A DNA stretch of 64,000 bases from Leptolyngbya subtilissima AS-A7 (GCF_039962255.1 NZ_JAMPKY010000008.1:124001-188000), one strand, 5' to 3'. Shown: positions 1 through 10,221, counted from the stretch's first letter. Numbers and translations are program-made. The notes: generated by a model from the letters alone, not told the origin.

Positions 1-3000
1 GGCTTTTTGGCCGATCGCCAGAATCGCGCTAGCCACGATCTAGTGGCCAAGGCCCTAGCGGCCCTCGACTGCATGGAGCACCGAGGGGGGTGCTGCGCCG
101 ACCAGGCTTCCGGTGACGGAGCCGGGGTGATGACGGCAATTCCCTGGGCGGTGCTAAATCGCTGGGCAGAGGAGCAGGGGTATGCGGCACTGGAGAGCGA
201 TCGCACCGGCGTGGCGATGATTTTTCTGCCCAACCACAGTGAGACTGCGGCCTTTGTGCGCGACACCTTTAACCAGGTAGTCAAAGACGAAGGGCTAAGC
301 GTGGTGGGATGGCGACCTGTGCCTGTACACCCTGATGTGCTGGGGCCACTAGCGAAGCAGTACCAGCCTCACATTGAGCAGCTAGTGATCGCTTCAGCGA
401 CAGAAACCGGCGAAGACCTGGAGCGGCGGCTTTACCTAGTGCGTCGTCAGGCGCTGCATTTGGTTGCCAAGGCGGCCGCCAATCCTGACGAGCGGGCAGC
501 GGTCTCTGTAGCTGATCTGAAGGAGTTCTATGTGTGCTCCTGCTCTTGCCGGACGATTGTGTACAAGGGCATGGTGCGATCGCCGGTACTGGCCGCCTTT
601 TACGACGACCTCCGCGATCCCGACTACATCAGTTCGTTTGCTGTGTATCACCGTCGGTTTAGCACCAACACTATGCCTAAGTGGCCCCTGGCCCACCCCA
701 TGCGGCTGCTGGGTCACAATGGCGAGATTAATACCCTGGTAGGCAACATCAACTGGATGGTGGCACGCCAGGCCGATCTCCACCATCCGGTGTGGGGCGA
801 TCGCGTGGATCTGCTCAAGCCCATTGTCAACGCCGAGAACAGCGATTCTGCCAACCTCGACAACGTCATGGAGCTGCTAGTGCGATCGGGCCGTTCTCCC
901 CAGGAAGCCCTGATGATGATGGTGCCTGAGGCCTACAACAACCAGCCCGAGCTAGACGCCTATCCTGAAATCACCGATTTCTATGAGTACTACAGCGGCC
1001 TGCAAGAACCCTGGGATGGCCCGGCGCTGATTGTCTTTAGTGACGGCACTCAGGTGGGAGCAACCCTCGATCGCAATGGCCTGCGTCCGGCCCGCTACGT
1101 GATCACCAAAGACGATCTGCTAATGGTGTCGTCGGAGGCAGGAGTGCTCGATGTAGCTCCCGCAGACATCGTAGAGAAGGGTCGTCTTGGCCCTGGCCAG
1201 ATGATTGCGGTCAATCTACAGAGTCAGGAAATTCTCAAAAATTGGGCCATCAAGCAGCGGGTTGCCACTCGGCACCCCTACGGCCAGTGGCTCAAGGATA
1301 ACCGAGCCGAGATCCAGCCCCAGCTGTTTGCGGAGGCGACCCTCTACCCCGCTGCCGACCTGCTGCCCCAGCAGAGCGCCTTTGGCTATACCGTCGAAGA
1401 CGTAGACATGATCATTCAAGACATGGCGGCCCAGGGCAAAGAGCCCACTTTCTGTATGGGCGACGACACGCCCCACGCCGTGCTGTCAGAGAAGCCTCAC
1501 CTGCTCTACGACTACTTCAAGCAGCGCTTTGCCCAGGTCACTAACCCAGCCATTGACCCCTTGCGCGAGCGGTTGGTGATGTCGCTCGCCACCCAGCTTG
1601 GCGGCCAGGGCAACCTGCTGGATGAGCAGCCCGAGTACGCCCACCTGCTCAAGCTGGAAAGCCCGGTGATCAATGAGGTAGAGCTAGAGCAAATCCACGG
1701 GTCGGGCTTTGCCACCGCCACCCTGTCAACGCTGTATGTTACTGGGGATGGCCCTACGGGTTTGGCTAAAGCTGTGGCGGCGTTGTGCGATCGCGCCGAT
1801 GCCGCCGTTAAAGCCGGCAAGACAATTTTAGTGCTGAGCGATCGCGTCGATACCGAAGGAAAACCTACTTGGCTGAGCGCGGACGTCAGCTATATTCCCC
1901 CCCTGCTGGCGGTGGGCGCGGTGCATCACCATCTGATTCGCGACGGGTTGCGCATGCGTGCTTCCCTGGTGGTCGATACAGCTCAGTGCTGGAGCACTCA
2001 CCACTTTGCCTGCCTAATTGGCTATGGGGCCAGTGCCGTGTGTCCTTACCTAGCACTAGAGTCGGTGCGCCACTGGTGGGCCGACAGCCGCACCCAAAAG
2101 CTGATGGAAACCGGTAAGCTGCCGGTGATCACCCTCAACGGCGCTCAAGACAATTACCGCAAGGCAGTGGATGCGGGCCTGCTGAAAATTCTCTCGAAGA
2201 TGGGTATCTCGCTGATTACCAGCTACCGAGGCGCGCAGATCTTTGAAGCCATTGGCATCGGCCCCGACCTGCTAGATCTGGCCTTCCGGGGCACCACCTC
2301 TCGGTTGGGGGGCCTTTCCATCATAGATTTGGCCCAAGAGACAATTCAATTCCACCAGCGGGCGTTTCCTGAGCTGTCGGCCAAGCGCCTGCAAAACATG
2401 GGCTTTGTGCAGTCGCGGCCCAGTGGCGAGTACCACATGAACAACCCCGCCATGTCGAAGCTGCTGCACAAGGCAGTGGCCGATCGCCAGTACGACCACT
2501 ACGAGCTGTACCGCGCCCAGCTCGAAAATCGTCCGCTCAGTGCCCTGCGGGATCTGCTGGATTTTGAGAGCGATCGCCAGCCTATTGCCATCGATCAGGT
2601 GGAATCGGCAGAGGCCATTATGCGCCGCTTCTGCACCGGAGGCATGTCGTTAGGAGCACTGTCGCGCGAGGCCCATGAGGTGCTGGCAGTGGCAATGAAC
2701 CGCATCGGCGGCAAGTCGAACTCCGGCGAAGGGGGCGAAGACCCGGTGCGCTTCAAGGTGCTCTCCGACGTGGATGGTGAGGGCAATTCGCCCACCTTCC
2801 CCCACCTGCGGGGTCTAAAGAATGGCGACACCGCCAGTTCTGCCATTAAGCAGGTGGCCTCAGGGCGGTTTGGGGTTACTCCCGAGTACCTGATGCACGC
2901 TGATCAAATTGAGATCAAGCTGGCTCAGGGGGCTAAACCCGGTGAGGGGGGCCAACTGCCCGGCAAAAAGGTGAGCCCCTACATTGCCATGCTGCGTCGC

Positions 3001-4587
3001 TCAAAGCCTGGGGTAGCACTGATCTCACCGCCGCCCCACCACGACATCTACTCCATTGAGGACCTGGCCCAGCTGATTTTTGACCTGCACCAGATCAACC
3101 CCAAGGCCGGAGTATCGGTGAAGCTGGTATCTGAAGTGGGCATCGGCACCATCGCTGCCGGAGTTGCCAAGGCCAACGCCGATGTGATTCAGGTGTCGGG
3201 CCATGACGGCGGCACCGGAGCCTCCCCCCTCAGCTCGATCAAGCACGCTGGCGTGCCTTGGGAATTGGGCCTGACCGAGGTGCACAAAGTGCTGATGGAC
3301 AACGAGCTGCGCGATCGCGTCACCCTGCGCGTTGATGGCGGCTTCAAGACCGGTTGGGACGTGGTGATGGGTGCCCTAATGGGAGCCGAAGAATTTGGCT
3401 TTGGCTCCATTGCCATGATCGCTGAGGGCTGCATTATGGCGCGGGTTTGCCACACCAACAACTGCCCAGTGGGGGTGGCCACCCAAAAAGAAGAGCTGCG
3501 CCAGCGGTTTACTGGCATACCCGAGCACGTGGTGAATTTCTTCTTTTATATCGCTGAAGAGGTGCGATCGCTGCTGGCTCGCCTAGGCTACATCTCCCTG
3601 ATCGACATCGTGGGCCGGGCCGATCTGCTCAGACCCCGCACGGATGTCTCCCTGGCTAAAACCAATGCCCTCGATCTCACCACCCTGATGGATCTGCCCG
3701 ACGGGCGGGGTGATCGCACTTGGCTGAACCACCAAGCCGTCCACAGCAATGGCCCAGTGCTCGACGACGATATGCTGGCCGACGCTGATATTCAGCATGC
3801 CATTCAGAACCAGGGAACGGTGACTAGAGCCTATAGCGTGGTCACCACCGATCGAACCATTGGGGCTCGAGTTGCTGGGGCGATCGCCGAAAAGTACGGC
3901 AATAACGGCTTCGAAGGGCAGCTCAACCTAAACTTTGAGGGCAGTGCCGGTCAGAGTTTTGGGGCATTTAACCTACCGGGTATGACCCTAACCCTAGTAG
4001 GCGAGTCCAACGACTACGTTGGCAAGGGCATGCACGGCGGCGAAATTGTGATCAAGCCCCCCGTTGACATTACCTACGATCCATCGACCAACGTGATTGT
4101 TGGCAACACCTGTCTCTACGGAGCCACCGGCGGTACCCTCTATGCATTGGGCACCGCTGGCGAACGCTTTGCCGTGCGCAATTCAAAGGGGCAAGCGGTG
4201 ATTGAGGGCGCTGGGGATCACTGCTGTGAATACATGACCGGTGGTGTGGTTGTCGTGCTGGGGCCGGTGGGCCGTAACGTCGGTGCCGGCATGACCGGTG
4301 GCTTAGCCTACTTTCTAGATGAAACCGGCGGTTTTCCAGTGCGAGTCAATCCCGAAATCGTTAAGGTTCAGCGGGTTATCACCCCGGCTGGGGAAGCACA
4401 GCTTAAAGCGCTGATTGAGGCCCACCTGGCCCACACCGGCAGCCCCAAGGCCAAAGCAGTTCTAGCCAACTGGAACGACTATTTGCCTCAATTCTGGCAG
4501 GTGGTACCGCCCTCTGAGGCTGATACACCAGAGGCCAATCCCGAGACTACCGGAGCGGAGAAGGTACTGAGTTCCAGCCAGTCGTAG
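1..4587 (+). CDS. gltS: Ferredoxin-dependent glutamate synthase, 5' end outside window
   Basis: This enzyme converts glutamine plus 2-oxoglutarate into two glutamates using reduced ferredoxin, the second half of the GS-GOGAT ammonium assimilation cycle. The reading frame is open from base 1. The first residues (GFLAD) match the sequence just after the catalytic N-terminal Cys of the amidotransferase domain, so only a short N-terminal piece is missing and the TTG at 7 is not the true start. In order, the protein has the class II glutaminase domain ([15 protein letters not shown]), a central domain, the FMN-binding synthase domain ([30 protein letters not shown]), the 3Fe-4S cysteines in [12 protein letters not shown], and the glycine-rich C-terminal beta-helix ([11 protein letters not shown]). 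The [14 protein letters not shown] segment and the C-terminal tail resemble cyanobacterial GltS/GlsF more than NAD(P)H-dependent GltB. A strong terminator follows. Confidence 0.95.
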   Translation, partial: GFLADRQNRASHDLVAKALAALDCMEHRGGCCADQASGDGAGVMTAIPWAVLNRWAEEQGYAALESDRTGVAMIFLPNHSETAAFVRDTFNQVVKDEGLSVVGWRPVPVHPDVLGPLAKQYQPHIEQLVIASATETGEDLERRLYLVRRQALHLVAKAAANPDERAAVSVADLKEFYVCSCSCRTIVYKGMVRSPVLAAFYDDLRDPDYISSFAVYHRRFSTNTMPKWPLAHPMRLLGHNGEINTLVGNINWMVARQADLHHPVWGDRVDLLKPIVNAENSDSANLDNVMELLVRSGRSPQEALMMMVPEAYNNQPELDAYPEITDFYEYYSGLQEPWDGPALIVFSDGTQVGATLDRNGLRPARYVITKDDLLMVSSEAGVLDVAPADIVEKGRLGPGQMIAVNLQSQEILKNWAIKQRVATRHPYGQWLKDNRAEIQPQLFAEATLYPAADLLPQQSAFGYTVEDVDMIIQDMAAQGKEPTFCMGDDTPHAVLSEKPHLLYDYFKQRFAQVTNPAIDPLRERLVMSLATQLGGQGNLLDEQPEYAHLLKLESPVINEVELEQIHGSGFATATLSTLYVTGDGPTGLAKAVAALCDRADAAVKAGKTILVLSDRVDTEGKPTWLSADVSYIPPLLAVGAVHHHLIRDGLRMRASLVVDTAQCWSTHHFACLIGYGASAVCPYLALESVRHWWADSRTQKLMETGKLPVITLNGAQDNYRKAVDAGLLKILSKMGISLITSYRGAQIFEAIGIGPDLLDLAFRGTTSRLGGLSIIDLAQETIQFHQRAFPELSAKRLQNMGFVQSRPSGEYHMNNPAMSKLLHKAVADRQYDHYELYRAQLENRPLSALRDLLDFESDRQPIAIDQVESAEAIMRRFCTGGMSLGALSREAHEVLAVAMNRIGGKSNSGEGGEDPVRFKVLSDVDGEGNSPTFPHLRGLKNGDTASSAIKQVASGRFGVTPEYLMHADQIEIKLAQGAKPGEGGQLPGKKVSPYIAMLRRSKPGVALISPPPHHDIYSIEDLAQLIFDLHQINPKAGVSVKLVSEVGIGTIAAGVAKANADVIQVSGHDGGTGASPLSSIKHAGVPWELGLTEVHKVLMDNELRDRVTLRVDGGFKTGWDVVMGALMGAEEFGFGSIAMIAEGCIMARVCHTNNCPVGVATQKEELRQRFTGIPEHVVNFFFYIAEEVRSLLARLGYISLIDIVGRADLLRPRTDVSLAKTNALDLTTLMDLPDGRGDRTWLNHQAVHSNGPVLDDDMLADADIQHAIQNQGTVTRAYSVVTTDRTIGARVAGAIAEKYGNNGFEGQLNLNFEGSAGQSFGAFNLPGMTLTLVGESNDYVGKGMHGGEIVIKPPVDITYDPSTNVIVGNTCLYGATGGTLYALGTAGERFAVRNSKGQAVIEGAGDHCCEYMTGGVVVVLGPVGRNVGAGMTGGLAYFLDETGGFPVRVNPEIVKVQRVITPAGEAQLKALIEAHLAHTGSPKAKAVLANWNDYLPQFWQVVPPSEADTPEANPETTGAEKVLSSSQS

Positions 4588-4594
4588 GGCTTTA

Positions 4595-4642
4595 GGGAAA
4601 CGATAGTCGACAGCTGCCCGCCCCTACTATCGTTTCCCTTTT
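4595..4642 (+). terminator. Rho-independent terminator after gltS
   Basis: A perfect 13-bp stem (4595-4607 with 4626-4638) encloses an 18-base loop and is followed by four T. It begins 7 bases after the gltS stop codon. Confidence 0.88.
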
Positions 4643-4895
4643 AACCCATGTTGCTCACCCCTTTGTTCCGGCAACATCAAAATAGGGACCTGCCCTGGTA
4701 TCCCTTTGTGTTACAGTAAATCTCTAGTTTTGGCATGTCGTAAGTTGACGAATGCCGGTGCGGGCAGATCGTCCGGCTTGAGATTTTTGTTGGCCTTGAG
4801 TGCCTTCTTAAGCCTAAGATCGGGGTTATATCCCTGCTGTAGGTGCCGTGTCCTTGTTTGCTGATCTCGTCTGCCCTGTTGTCTGAGGTTATTTA

Positions 4896-5075
4896 ATGTC
4901 TAAGCGTCGCAACCCGAAAAAAGAAAAAGCTCTACGTAACCAGGCCTATGCCCGCAAATTCCGCAAAAAGCGGACGGGTAATCAGCGCTTCTTCCGCCGC
5001 AACAACACTGGCGCAACGGATGATGACAACAGCGAAGACAAAGAGAATAGCGAATATTCCAACAACAACGCTTAG
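4896..5075 (+). CDS. Conserved small basic protein, 59 aa, function unknown
   Basis: This short ATG frame encodes a 59-residue protein with two halves. Residues 1-35 are strongly basic (MSKRRNPKKEKALRNQAYAR, then KFRKKR). Residues 40-59 are acidic and Asn-rich (TDDDNSEDKENSEYSNNN). The basic N-terminus resembles a short protein annotated as hypothetical in many cyanobacteria, which I recall but could not check. The charge pattern suggests nucleic-acid or ribosome binding, which is inference. The gene stands alone behind a 250-base upstream region that follows the gltS terminator. It converges with the flavoprotein gene, with 7 bases between the two stop codons. No Shine-Dalgarno sequence is obvious. 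Confidence 0.7.
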   Translation: MSKRRNPKKEKALRNQAYARKFRKKRTGNQRFFRRNNTGATDDDNSEDKENSEYSNNNA

Positions 5076-5082
5076 GCCAACG

Positions 5083-6138
5083 CTATTTTAGGGTTGTGGC
5101 GATGAGTTCAGCAGCGCGGTAGCCTGAGGCGATCGCGCCCTCAACATTTCCCCCACTGCACCAGTCGCCGCAACCCACTAGAGTCGGCACCGCTGGGGAA
5201 TGCAGCACAGGAGAGCCTAGAGGCTGTCGCACAAAGCCGTAGCGCCAGCGATGAACCTGCATCCAAGTTGGGGAGCCGAGCCAAGATGCTAAGCTCCCTG
5301 CAGCAGCAGCGAGTAGTTCCTGACCAACAGCCTCTAGATCGCTGCGATCGATATTGTTGGCCGCGAAGACTGTGCTGCTGTGCACCACCGCCACCGGCTC
5401 TTGAGAGTCGGTGCGCTTGCTACTGTCTAAGGCAGCCCAGCGCAAGATTGGGTGGCTGTTGCCACCCACCATCCAACCGCCCCGAGAGGTTTGACTCGGA
5501 AGGCTGGCAGATTCATCAGAGCTGTACCCAGCCATTGCGGTAATAACGGCGTCAAACTCTACGTTCTGAAGCTGGTGCATGAGCTTGGATAGGCCTTCGT
5601 TTTGAGGCGCAGCCCTATCTATTAGAGCGGCGGCTTGCGGAGCAGGAATGGCTACAACCACAGCCTTTGCCTCTATCGAGCTAGGTTGTTCCTGGCGATC
5701 GCTGCTCAAGGTCTCTCCTTCAATTCGCCAGCCCTCAGGTAGCGGAGTTAGCGCTGTAGCGCGCCAGTGGTGGTGAATAGTCAGGCTTGAAGCCAGAGCC
5801 TTAGCAACAGCACTCATGCCCTGGGGCGCTGTGTAGAGTGTCCCCGGCAACCCTGCCGTTAAAGAACCATCGGCCTCTAGAGTAAATGCTTCTGGCTCCC
5901 AAGTCTGTAGTACACCAGCCTCCAGCAACGCAGGCACAAAACTGAGTGTGGAGTCAGAAAAAGGCTGTAGATACCGACAACCGTGATCTATAGCAGTAAA
6001 ACCACGGCGGCGAGTGGCTAAGCGCCCCCCAAGCCCGCGAGACTTATCGATCACTATCACCTGGTGGCCAACTTGCTGGAGCTGACGGGCCGCCGTCAGC
6101 CCACTAAGACCAGCTCCGATGACCACGACATCTTCCAT
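5083..6138 (-). CDS. FAD/NAD(P)-dependent oxidoreductase, renalase-like
   Basis: This is a flavoprotein of the renalase/amine-oxidase-like fold. The N-terminus has the dinucleotide-binding glycine motif (VVIGAGLSGLTAARQL) followed by an acidic-strand and arginine segment (IDKSRGLGGRLATRR) typical of the family. The C-terminal part contains a second FAD-contacting region (LVGCGDWCSGGNVEGAIASG). The substrate is unknown. I chose the ATG at 6138 because a GGAAG sits about 9 bases upstream and the Rossmann motif begins right after it. A TTG five codons earlier (6153) is also in frame. About 351 aa is normal for the group. Confidence 0.85.
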   Translation of the reverse strand: MEDVVVIGAGLSGLTAARQLQQVGHQVIVIDKSRGLGGRLATRRRGFTAIDHGCRYLQPFSDSTLSFVPALLEAGVLQTWEPEAFTLEADGSLTAGLPGTLYTAPQGMSAVAKALASSLTIHHHWRATALTPLPEGWRIEGETLSSDRQEQPSSIEAKAVVVAIPAPQAAALIDRAAPQNEGLSKLMHQLQNVEFDAVITAMAGYSSDESASLPSQTSRGGWMVGGNSHPILRWAALDSSKRTDSQEPVAVVHSSTVFAANNIDRSDLEAVGQELLAAAAGSLASWLGSPTWMQVHRWRYGFVRQPLGSPVLHSPAVPTLVGCGDWCSGGNVEGAIASGYRAAELIATTLK

Positions 6139-6238
6139 ACCCGTTTCTTCCAAATTTTGGTGTGTAGCCGTTGCTCAACATCCTATCTTGGGGAAATGTG
6201 TAAAAATGTAAGACAGTCTTTAAATATGGTGATGCCCA

Positions 6239-7090
6239 GTGGATGAGCTGCGGTCTGCCCTGGAGCTAGCAACAGACGAAGAACTCGAGGCCTTAACAGA
6301 AATGCTGTTTCGGCCGCGCTTCAACCCATTAGATTATCTGCAAAAAGCTGACCCACTGACGGTCAAGAGCGGCACGCGGCAGCAGTGGCTCGATCAATTA
6401 GAGCAGCGCTTTCGGTTTTTGGCAGCGGATGGGCTGACGGTAATCAATGGCCAGAGCCAGCGGGTCAGCTATCGTCAAGCGCTGATTCAGATTTGCCATT
6501 ACCTCAAGGTGCCTTACCTAGCCGCTTGGTCTACCGATGATCTAGAGGCAGAGGTGTTTTTACACCTGCTTCGCAGCAATCTCAAGAAGCTGCCAAAAGC
6601 AGAGCGCGATCGCCTTCAGCAGTCGGTGCAAAAGTCTCTACAGGGGTCAGCCCAGTTTCAATCCTTGCCCCTGGCCTTGCAGGCTAACCCTTTAAGTCTA
6701 TTGGCCAAGGGCAGCAGTGCTGTAGCAATTAGCACAGTCCTACAGCCTTGGCTGCTTCAGCATATTGCTCAGCAGATGGCCTTCCACATGGCCCGCTACG
6801 AAATAACCCGGCAGGCAGTGATCAAAGGGGGTGGCACAATGTTGACCCAAGTACACCGGCAGTTTGCTCTACGCATGGCCTCCCGGGGGGTGGCCACTAG
6901 TGCCGCTCGTTACGGAGCTACTCGAGCCGTATTTTCGGTGCTAGGGCCGGCGCTGTGGGGCTGGTTTTTAGCCGATTTGGGCTGGCGCGCGATCGCAACC
7001 AACTACGGTCGGGTGATTCCTGTCGTATTCACCCTGGCTCAAATTCGCTTAACCCGCTCCTTTGACGATTGGGACTTAGCTCCGGGATAG
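6239..7090 (+). CDS. YaaW-family-like protein of unknown function
   Basis: This 283-aa protein starts at a GTG; an in-frame stop lies only a few codons upstream, so no earlier start exists. The N-terminus (MDELRSALELATDEELEALTEMLF) and the overall layout resemble the YaaW (UPF0174) family, which is uncharacterised. The first half is soluble and helical. The second half (about 150-270) has Ala-rich, weakly hydrophobic stretches and ends with a clearly hydrophobic segment near 228-262 (VFSVLGPALWGWFLADLGW), suggesting membrane association. It is divergent from the flavoprotein and 48 bases upstream of the J-domain gene. The family assignment is from memory of the motif and is moderate. Confidence 0.6.
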   Translation: MDELRSALELATDEELEALTEMLFRPRFNPLDYLQKADPLTVKSGTRQQWLDQLEQRFRFLAADGLTVINGQSQRVSYRQALIQICHYLKVPYLAAWSTDDLEAEVFLHLLRSNLKKLPKAERDRLQQSVQKSLQGSAQFQSLPLALQANPLSLLAKGSSAVAISTVLQPWLLQHIAQQMAFHMARYEITRQAVIKGGGTMLTQVHRQFALRMASRGVATSAARYGATRAVFSVLGPALWGWFLADLGWRAIATNYGRVIPVVFTLAQIRLTRSFDDWDLAPG

Positions 7091-7138
7091 GAGCCAACAG
7101 CCTATATCCCTTGCTAATTGCCCTACCAGTGGGACGCC

Positions 7139-7747
7139 ATGCCTGACGTAAACCCAAGACCCAAAACCCACTACGACCAACTAGGGGTCAAGCCTACTGC
7201 TAGCCCTCAACAGATACGGCGTGCCTTTCGCGACCTCAGCAAGCTCTACCACCCCGACACCACTAATTTGCCCGCCACCGAAGCAACTGAAAAGTTTCAG
7301 CAACTCAATGAAGCCTACGCCATTCTCAGTAGCCCCGATCGGCGCTGGACCTACGATCAAAAAGTAGGCTACTCTCGCATATCAGTCATGCAGCCTCTGG
7401 AGCCACTAAGTCGTCCAGCCTCCTTTCAGCGACGAGAGCCTGCCAATATGTATCTCGACCCCACTGATCGCCCCCTATCAGCTGGAGAAATTTTTGCCCT
7501 CTTTATTTTAGGGCTCACGTTTGTGGCTTGCCTGGCCTTGGTGGTGACCGTGAGTTTGACCCGAGGAGATTACGCTGCCAACCTAGAGATATTGCCCACA
7601 GAGGCTAGCCCTGACATTGAAGTGACTTTAGACCAACAGCCAGAGGCAGAACCTCCGGTAGGGGATACCTCCCTGAGGGCTCCTTCTTTGCCAAAGGCGC
7701 GACATAGTCCAAAATCCCTAACATCTGCACCACCGACCTGGCTTTAG
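7139..7747 (+). CDS. J-domain protein with one membrane segment
   Basis: This is an Hsp70 co-chaperone of the DnaJ class. The N-terminal J domain spans residues 10-80 and carries the essential HPD tripeptide (LYHPDTTNL) plus the helix IV pattern (YDQKVGYSR). A long variable linker is followed by a single hydrophobic helix near residues 120-142 (FALFILGLTFVACLALVVTV). The Gly/Phe region, zinc finger and C-terminal substrate domain of full DnaJ are absent, so this is a membrane-anchored class C J protein. I chose the ATG at 7139, which begins seven codons after an in-frame TTG. It would recruit a DnaK to the membrane, an inference from the architecture. DUF3143 follows 43 bases downstream. Confidence 0.85.
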   Translation: MPDVNPRPKTHYDQLGVKPTASPQQIRRAFRDLSKLYHPDTTNLPATEATEKFQQLNEAYAILSSPDRRWTYDQKVGYSRISVMQPLEPLSRPASFQRREPANMYLDPTDRPLSAGEIFALFILGLTFVACLALVVTVSLTRGDYAANLEILPTEASPDIEVTLDQQPEAEPPVGDTSLRAPSLPKARHSPKSLTSAPPTWL

Positions 7748-7790
7748 ATACGGTATTTCTGTCTACTCTTTGTTTCTATAACTCATAGCC

Positions 7791-8060
7791 ATGGCACTTC
7801 CCTCCGCAACCACACCTCTTTATAACTACCCGCTGCCCGACATCGAAGCTTGGCTACAACAACAGGGCTGTACCCAAGACGACGCTCTCCACTGTTGGCA
7901 CGTGATTCGTCCCCGATGGGAAGCTGAAATTTTGCTTGAGACCGACTGTATTGTGGTGCGCTATATCAGCGCCGGGTCAGACAATAAAGACATTCAGCGA
8001 GTGTTTAAATACTCTCTCAGTCGCCAAGATTTAGAAGAAGCCATTTTTTCTGGCCCTTAA
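7791..8060 (+). CDS. DUF3143 family protein
   Basis: This 89-aa protein matches the cyanobacterial DUF3143 pattern: an N-terminal PLYNYPLPDIEAWL segment, then WEAEILLETDCIVVRY and a C-terminal YSLSRQDLEEAIFSGP. Its function is unknown. As I recall, DUF3143 genes often sit next to a J-domain gene in cyanobacteria, as here, so a shared role with that co-chaperone is a reasonable inference. It has an ATG start and a 43-base spacing from the J-domain stop codon, and the two are probably co-transcribed. Confidence 0.8.
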   Translation: MALPSATTPLYNYPLPDIEAWLQQQGCTQDDALHCWHVIRPRWEAEILLETDCIVVRYISAGSDNKDIQRVFKYSLSRQDLEEAIFSGP

Positions 8061-8216
8061 GTCTAAAACCGGCTTTTTAGCGTAGTTGTATTAAGTCAAT
8101 ACTTTCGACCTATAGGGCCTAGTCAAGGTCGATTCTGAGAGGTTGTTTGAAAAGAGTTCTATCATAGCATAAGACACCTTCAACGTCCTACCTCTTCTAA
8201 ACAGAGGGCCTGAACC

Positions 8217-8270
8217 AGTTCAATGCTCTTTTTGAATTTCCTTTAAAGAATTCAAAAAGAGCATTGAACT
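8217..8270. repeat. Perfect 22-bp inverted repeat, 10-base loop
   Basis: Arms 8217-8238 and 8249-8270 are exact reverse complements around a 10-base spacer. It is not followed by a T run on the plus strand and lies 157 bases after the nearest upstream gene. It could be a bidirectional terminator or a small palindromic repeat. Confidence 0.8.
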
Positions 8271-8984
8271 TTGCTACCAAAGCTACGAGCTTTCAAGCAG
8301 TCTCTTACAGTCTTTCGCCGTAGAGACTAAGCAAAGATATTTTTGAAACTTCCTAACCCCGATTGGGCAGCAGCTACAAGCCCAATCAGGTTAACTCTGG
8401 CGCAATTTATTAGATCGTAAGTACTGGCAGAAAACATTAAGAAAGGGTCATTCTCTGCATCACCCTTCATTAGTTAATTCTTAGTCATAGGGCTGTGCTG
8501 AGAGAAGCGCATCGTTCTTGATACTTAGGGCAAAAATTGTCCTGAGTATTTTTGCTATATTTCCAAATCAAGTTTATAAAGACATTCTATTTATGCCCGT
8601 TGGCAAGCAGCCATTTCCAAAAAACTCTATGTCGATGTAGGTATTTTCACAAAAAACCTACGTTTACCAGGATGTTGTTCGCAAGCGCTTTATAAAGTCG
8701 AGGCGAAACTATGGTTAAATCTAGGTTAACCGAGAGCGAAGAGAAGTTCATGTTTAGGTTATGAAAAGCGGCTTAAGGAGCACTTTGGTTTATGGAACTG
8801 CTTCTCGTAGTTCGTTTGCATACTCTAACCTGCTCTTCTTCACTGTGCGATCAGTGATTTTTTAGCTGCTACCTAAACCTGCTTCAACACGCATATGCGC
8901 CTTCCAGAAGGCGGTGTTTCCTGAAAAAGCGTTCGTGTATTTACCATTTAGAACACCTGTCTAAAAATACCTTTTACACTTTTT

Positions 8985-8991
8985 GAGGAGG
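8985..8991 (+). promoter_or_regulatory. Strong Shine-Dalgarno for the gene at 8996
   Basis: GAGGAGG lies 4 bases before the ATG at 8996 and fixes that start. Near-consensus sites like this are uncommon in the window. Confidence 0.75.
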
Positions 8992-8995
8992 CGTT

Positions 8996-9709
8996 ATGAC
9001 GACTTTGAATGAAACCCAGGCTAAAGTTCGACAACAGGGCGAACAACCTAGATACGACATTTGGCTAAACTGTTTCATTACGCTATTAGCGACCAACCTA
9101 CTTAGCATTTATATTGCTACCAATGGTACCTCTGACTTAGGCTTCGTGTTTCAAGAAGACGGTGTGCTCGAGAGTCTAAGCGCTGTATTCTATTTTTCTG
9201 CCGCGGGCATTTTTGCCTTTGGCTTTAAAAATAAATCCGCTCCTCTAAGGTTTTGGTGTTTATTTTTCGCAGTTTTAATGTTTATGGTAGGTGGTGAAGA
9301 AATTAGCTGGGGACAGCGCATCTTCGGTATTGCTACACCAGCATCTTTAGACTCTGTCAATGTTCAGAATGAATTCAACATTCATAATATTGATGGAATC
9401 CATCAGCATGTTCGTATGGCTGGAGTTGCCTTTGTAGGCGTTTTCTGTTTTCTTATTCCTATCTCTAACCGATTCAGTCAGCAGATGAGGCAGTTTTATA
9501 CCCAGTGGGGTGTACCTCTATTTCCCTTAAACACAGCTTGGCTAGTCGTGCTATCTACGCTGTTTATGGTTATTCCACGAGCTATTAACCTGCCAGCTCT
9601 CTTTGTTCCAGATGAAATTGGGGAGTTCCTGCTTTCCTTTGCCTGGATTCCTTTTGCCCTTAATAATTCCTTAGAAAGCCGCTTTGGCAAGCTCGAGCAC
9701 TACCACTAG
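8996..9709 (+). CDS. Multi-pass membrane protein of unknown function
   Basis: This 237-aa protein has about six hydrophobic segments (near residues 22-42, 60-78, 85-102, 142-160, 180-198 and 210-222). Between the third and fourth is a conserved-looking polar motif, GGEEISWGQRIFGI, followed by a stretch ending NEFNIHN and then DGIHQH. This Glu/His-rich pattern recurs in uncharacterised bacterial membrane proteins and could form a metal or active site facing the membrane, which is inference. It has an ATG start with a strong ribosome-binding site. It is the only gene between the gene-free stretch and tRNA-Leu. A hairpin terminator follows. Confidence 0.7.
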   Translation: MTTLNETQAKVRQQGEQPRYDIWLNCFITLLATNLLSIYIATNGTSDLGFVFQEDGVLESLSAVFYFSAAGIFAFGFKNKSAPLRFWCLFFAVLMFMVGGEEISWGQRIFGIATPASLDSVNVQNEFNIHNIDGIHQHVRMAGVAFVGVFCFLIPISNRFSQQMRQFYTQWGVPLFPLNTAWLVVLSTLFMVIPRAINLPALFVPDEIGEFLLSFAWIPFALNNSLESRFGKLEHYH

Positions 9710-9737
9710 ATTCTATTCTTTCAATTACGAGCCCAAA

Positions 9738-9769
9738 AGCCGCCACGGTCTCAGACTGTGGCGGTTCTT
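9738..9769 (+). terminator. Probable terminator after the membrane protein gene
   Basis: A 7-bp GC stem (9740-9746 with 9758-9764), extendable by weak pairs on both sides, is followed by TTCTT. It starts about 30 bases after the stop codon at 9709. Confidence 0.6.
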
Positions 9770-10089
9770 CAAGCTACCTATAGCTGTTATGGGCCATCCA
9801 AGTCCTGCTACAGCCATTGCTAAAACGGTTAAGACATTCAACCAGCCCCGAAGCGATGACTATAGATGACTATATGCCAGTTCGCTATCTCAATTCCTGC
9901 CATTAAGGGTTACTTATGTTCGAAGTGAACTGCTTAACGCTATAGTTTTAGCCCTCAATCAGGTTAGGGAGTGTAGCCACAACCGAAGACTCTTCGCCAC
10001 GACTACAAGTCTCGCATTCACTTCAAAAGTGTGTCTCTCCTTAGAGGGCATCTGTGTGGCAAGCTTAGAAGAATTTTGGCTAGTCAGTC
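9770..10089. other. Gene-free stretch, nothing recognised
   Basis: About 320 bases between the terminator of the membrane gene and the hairpin behind tRNA-Leu. Short open frames exist but none resembles a protein. No repeat or RNA was recognised. Confidence 0.4.
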
Positions 10090-10131
10090 AAAGCAGTATG
10101 TGAAGCGGCTAGCTGCTTCACATACTGCTTT
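10090..10131 (-). terminator. 17-bp hairpin downstream of tRNA-Leu
   Basis: Arms 10090-10106 and 10115-10131 pair perfectly across 17 bp with an 8-base loop. It lies 8 bases beyond the 3' end of the minus-strand tRNA, so transcription termination or 3'-end protection is likely. The following T run is only three bases. Confidence 0.7.
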
Positions 10132-10139
10132 ACCAAAAA

Positions 10140-10221
10140 TGCGGATGAAAGGACTTGAACCTTCACGTCCGAAGACACTAGAACCTAAATCTAGCGCGTC
10201 TACCAATTCCGCCACATCCGC
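10140..10221 (-). tRNA. tRNA-Leu (anticodon UAG)
   Basis: On the minus strand, a 7-bp acceptor stem (GCGGATG with CATCCGC), a D arm (AATTGGTAGACG), a 5-bp anticodon stem (CTAGA/TCTAG), the loop TTTAGGT giving anticodon TAG, a short class II variable arm and a TTCAAGT T loop can all be read. The discriminator is A, as expected for leucine. The CCA end is not encoded. It decodes CUA and, by wobble, other CUN codons. Confidence 0.95.

Larger units (their letters stand above)
8061..8995. other. Gene-free stretch of 935 bases
   Basis: I see no convincing coding frame here. Three foldable elements stand out: a 7-bp stem at 8105-8111/8126-8132 shortly after the DUF3143 stop, the perfect 22-bp inverted repeat at 8217-8270 (listed separately), and a hairpin at 8354-8393 (8-bp core 8361-8368/8380-8387 with a 5-bp outer stem). 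The rest is AT-rich and carries no family I recognise. It probably includes the upstream region of the membrane-protein gene at 8996. Confidence 0.5.
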
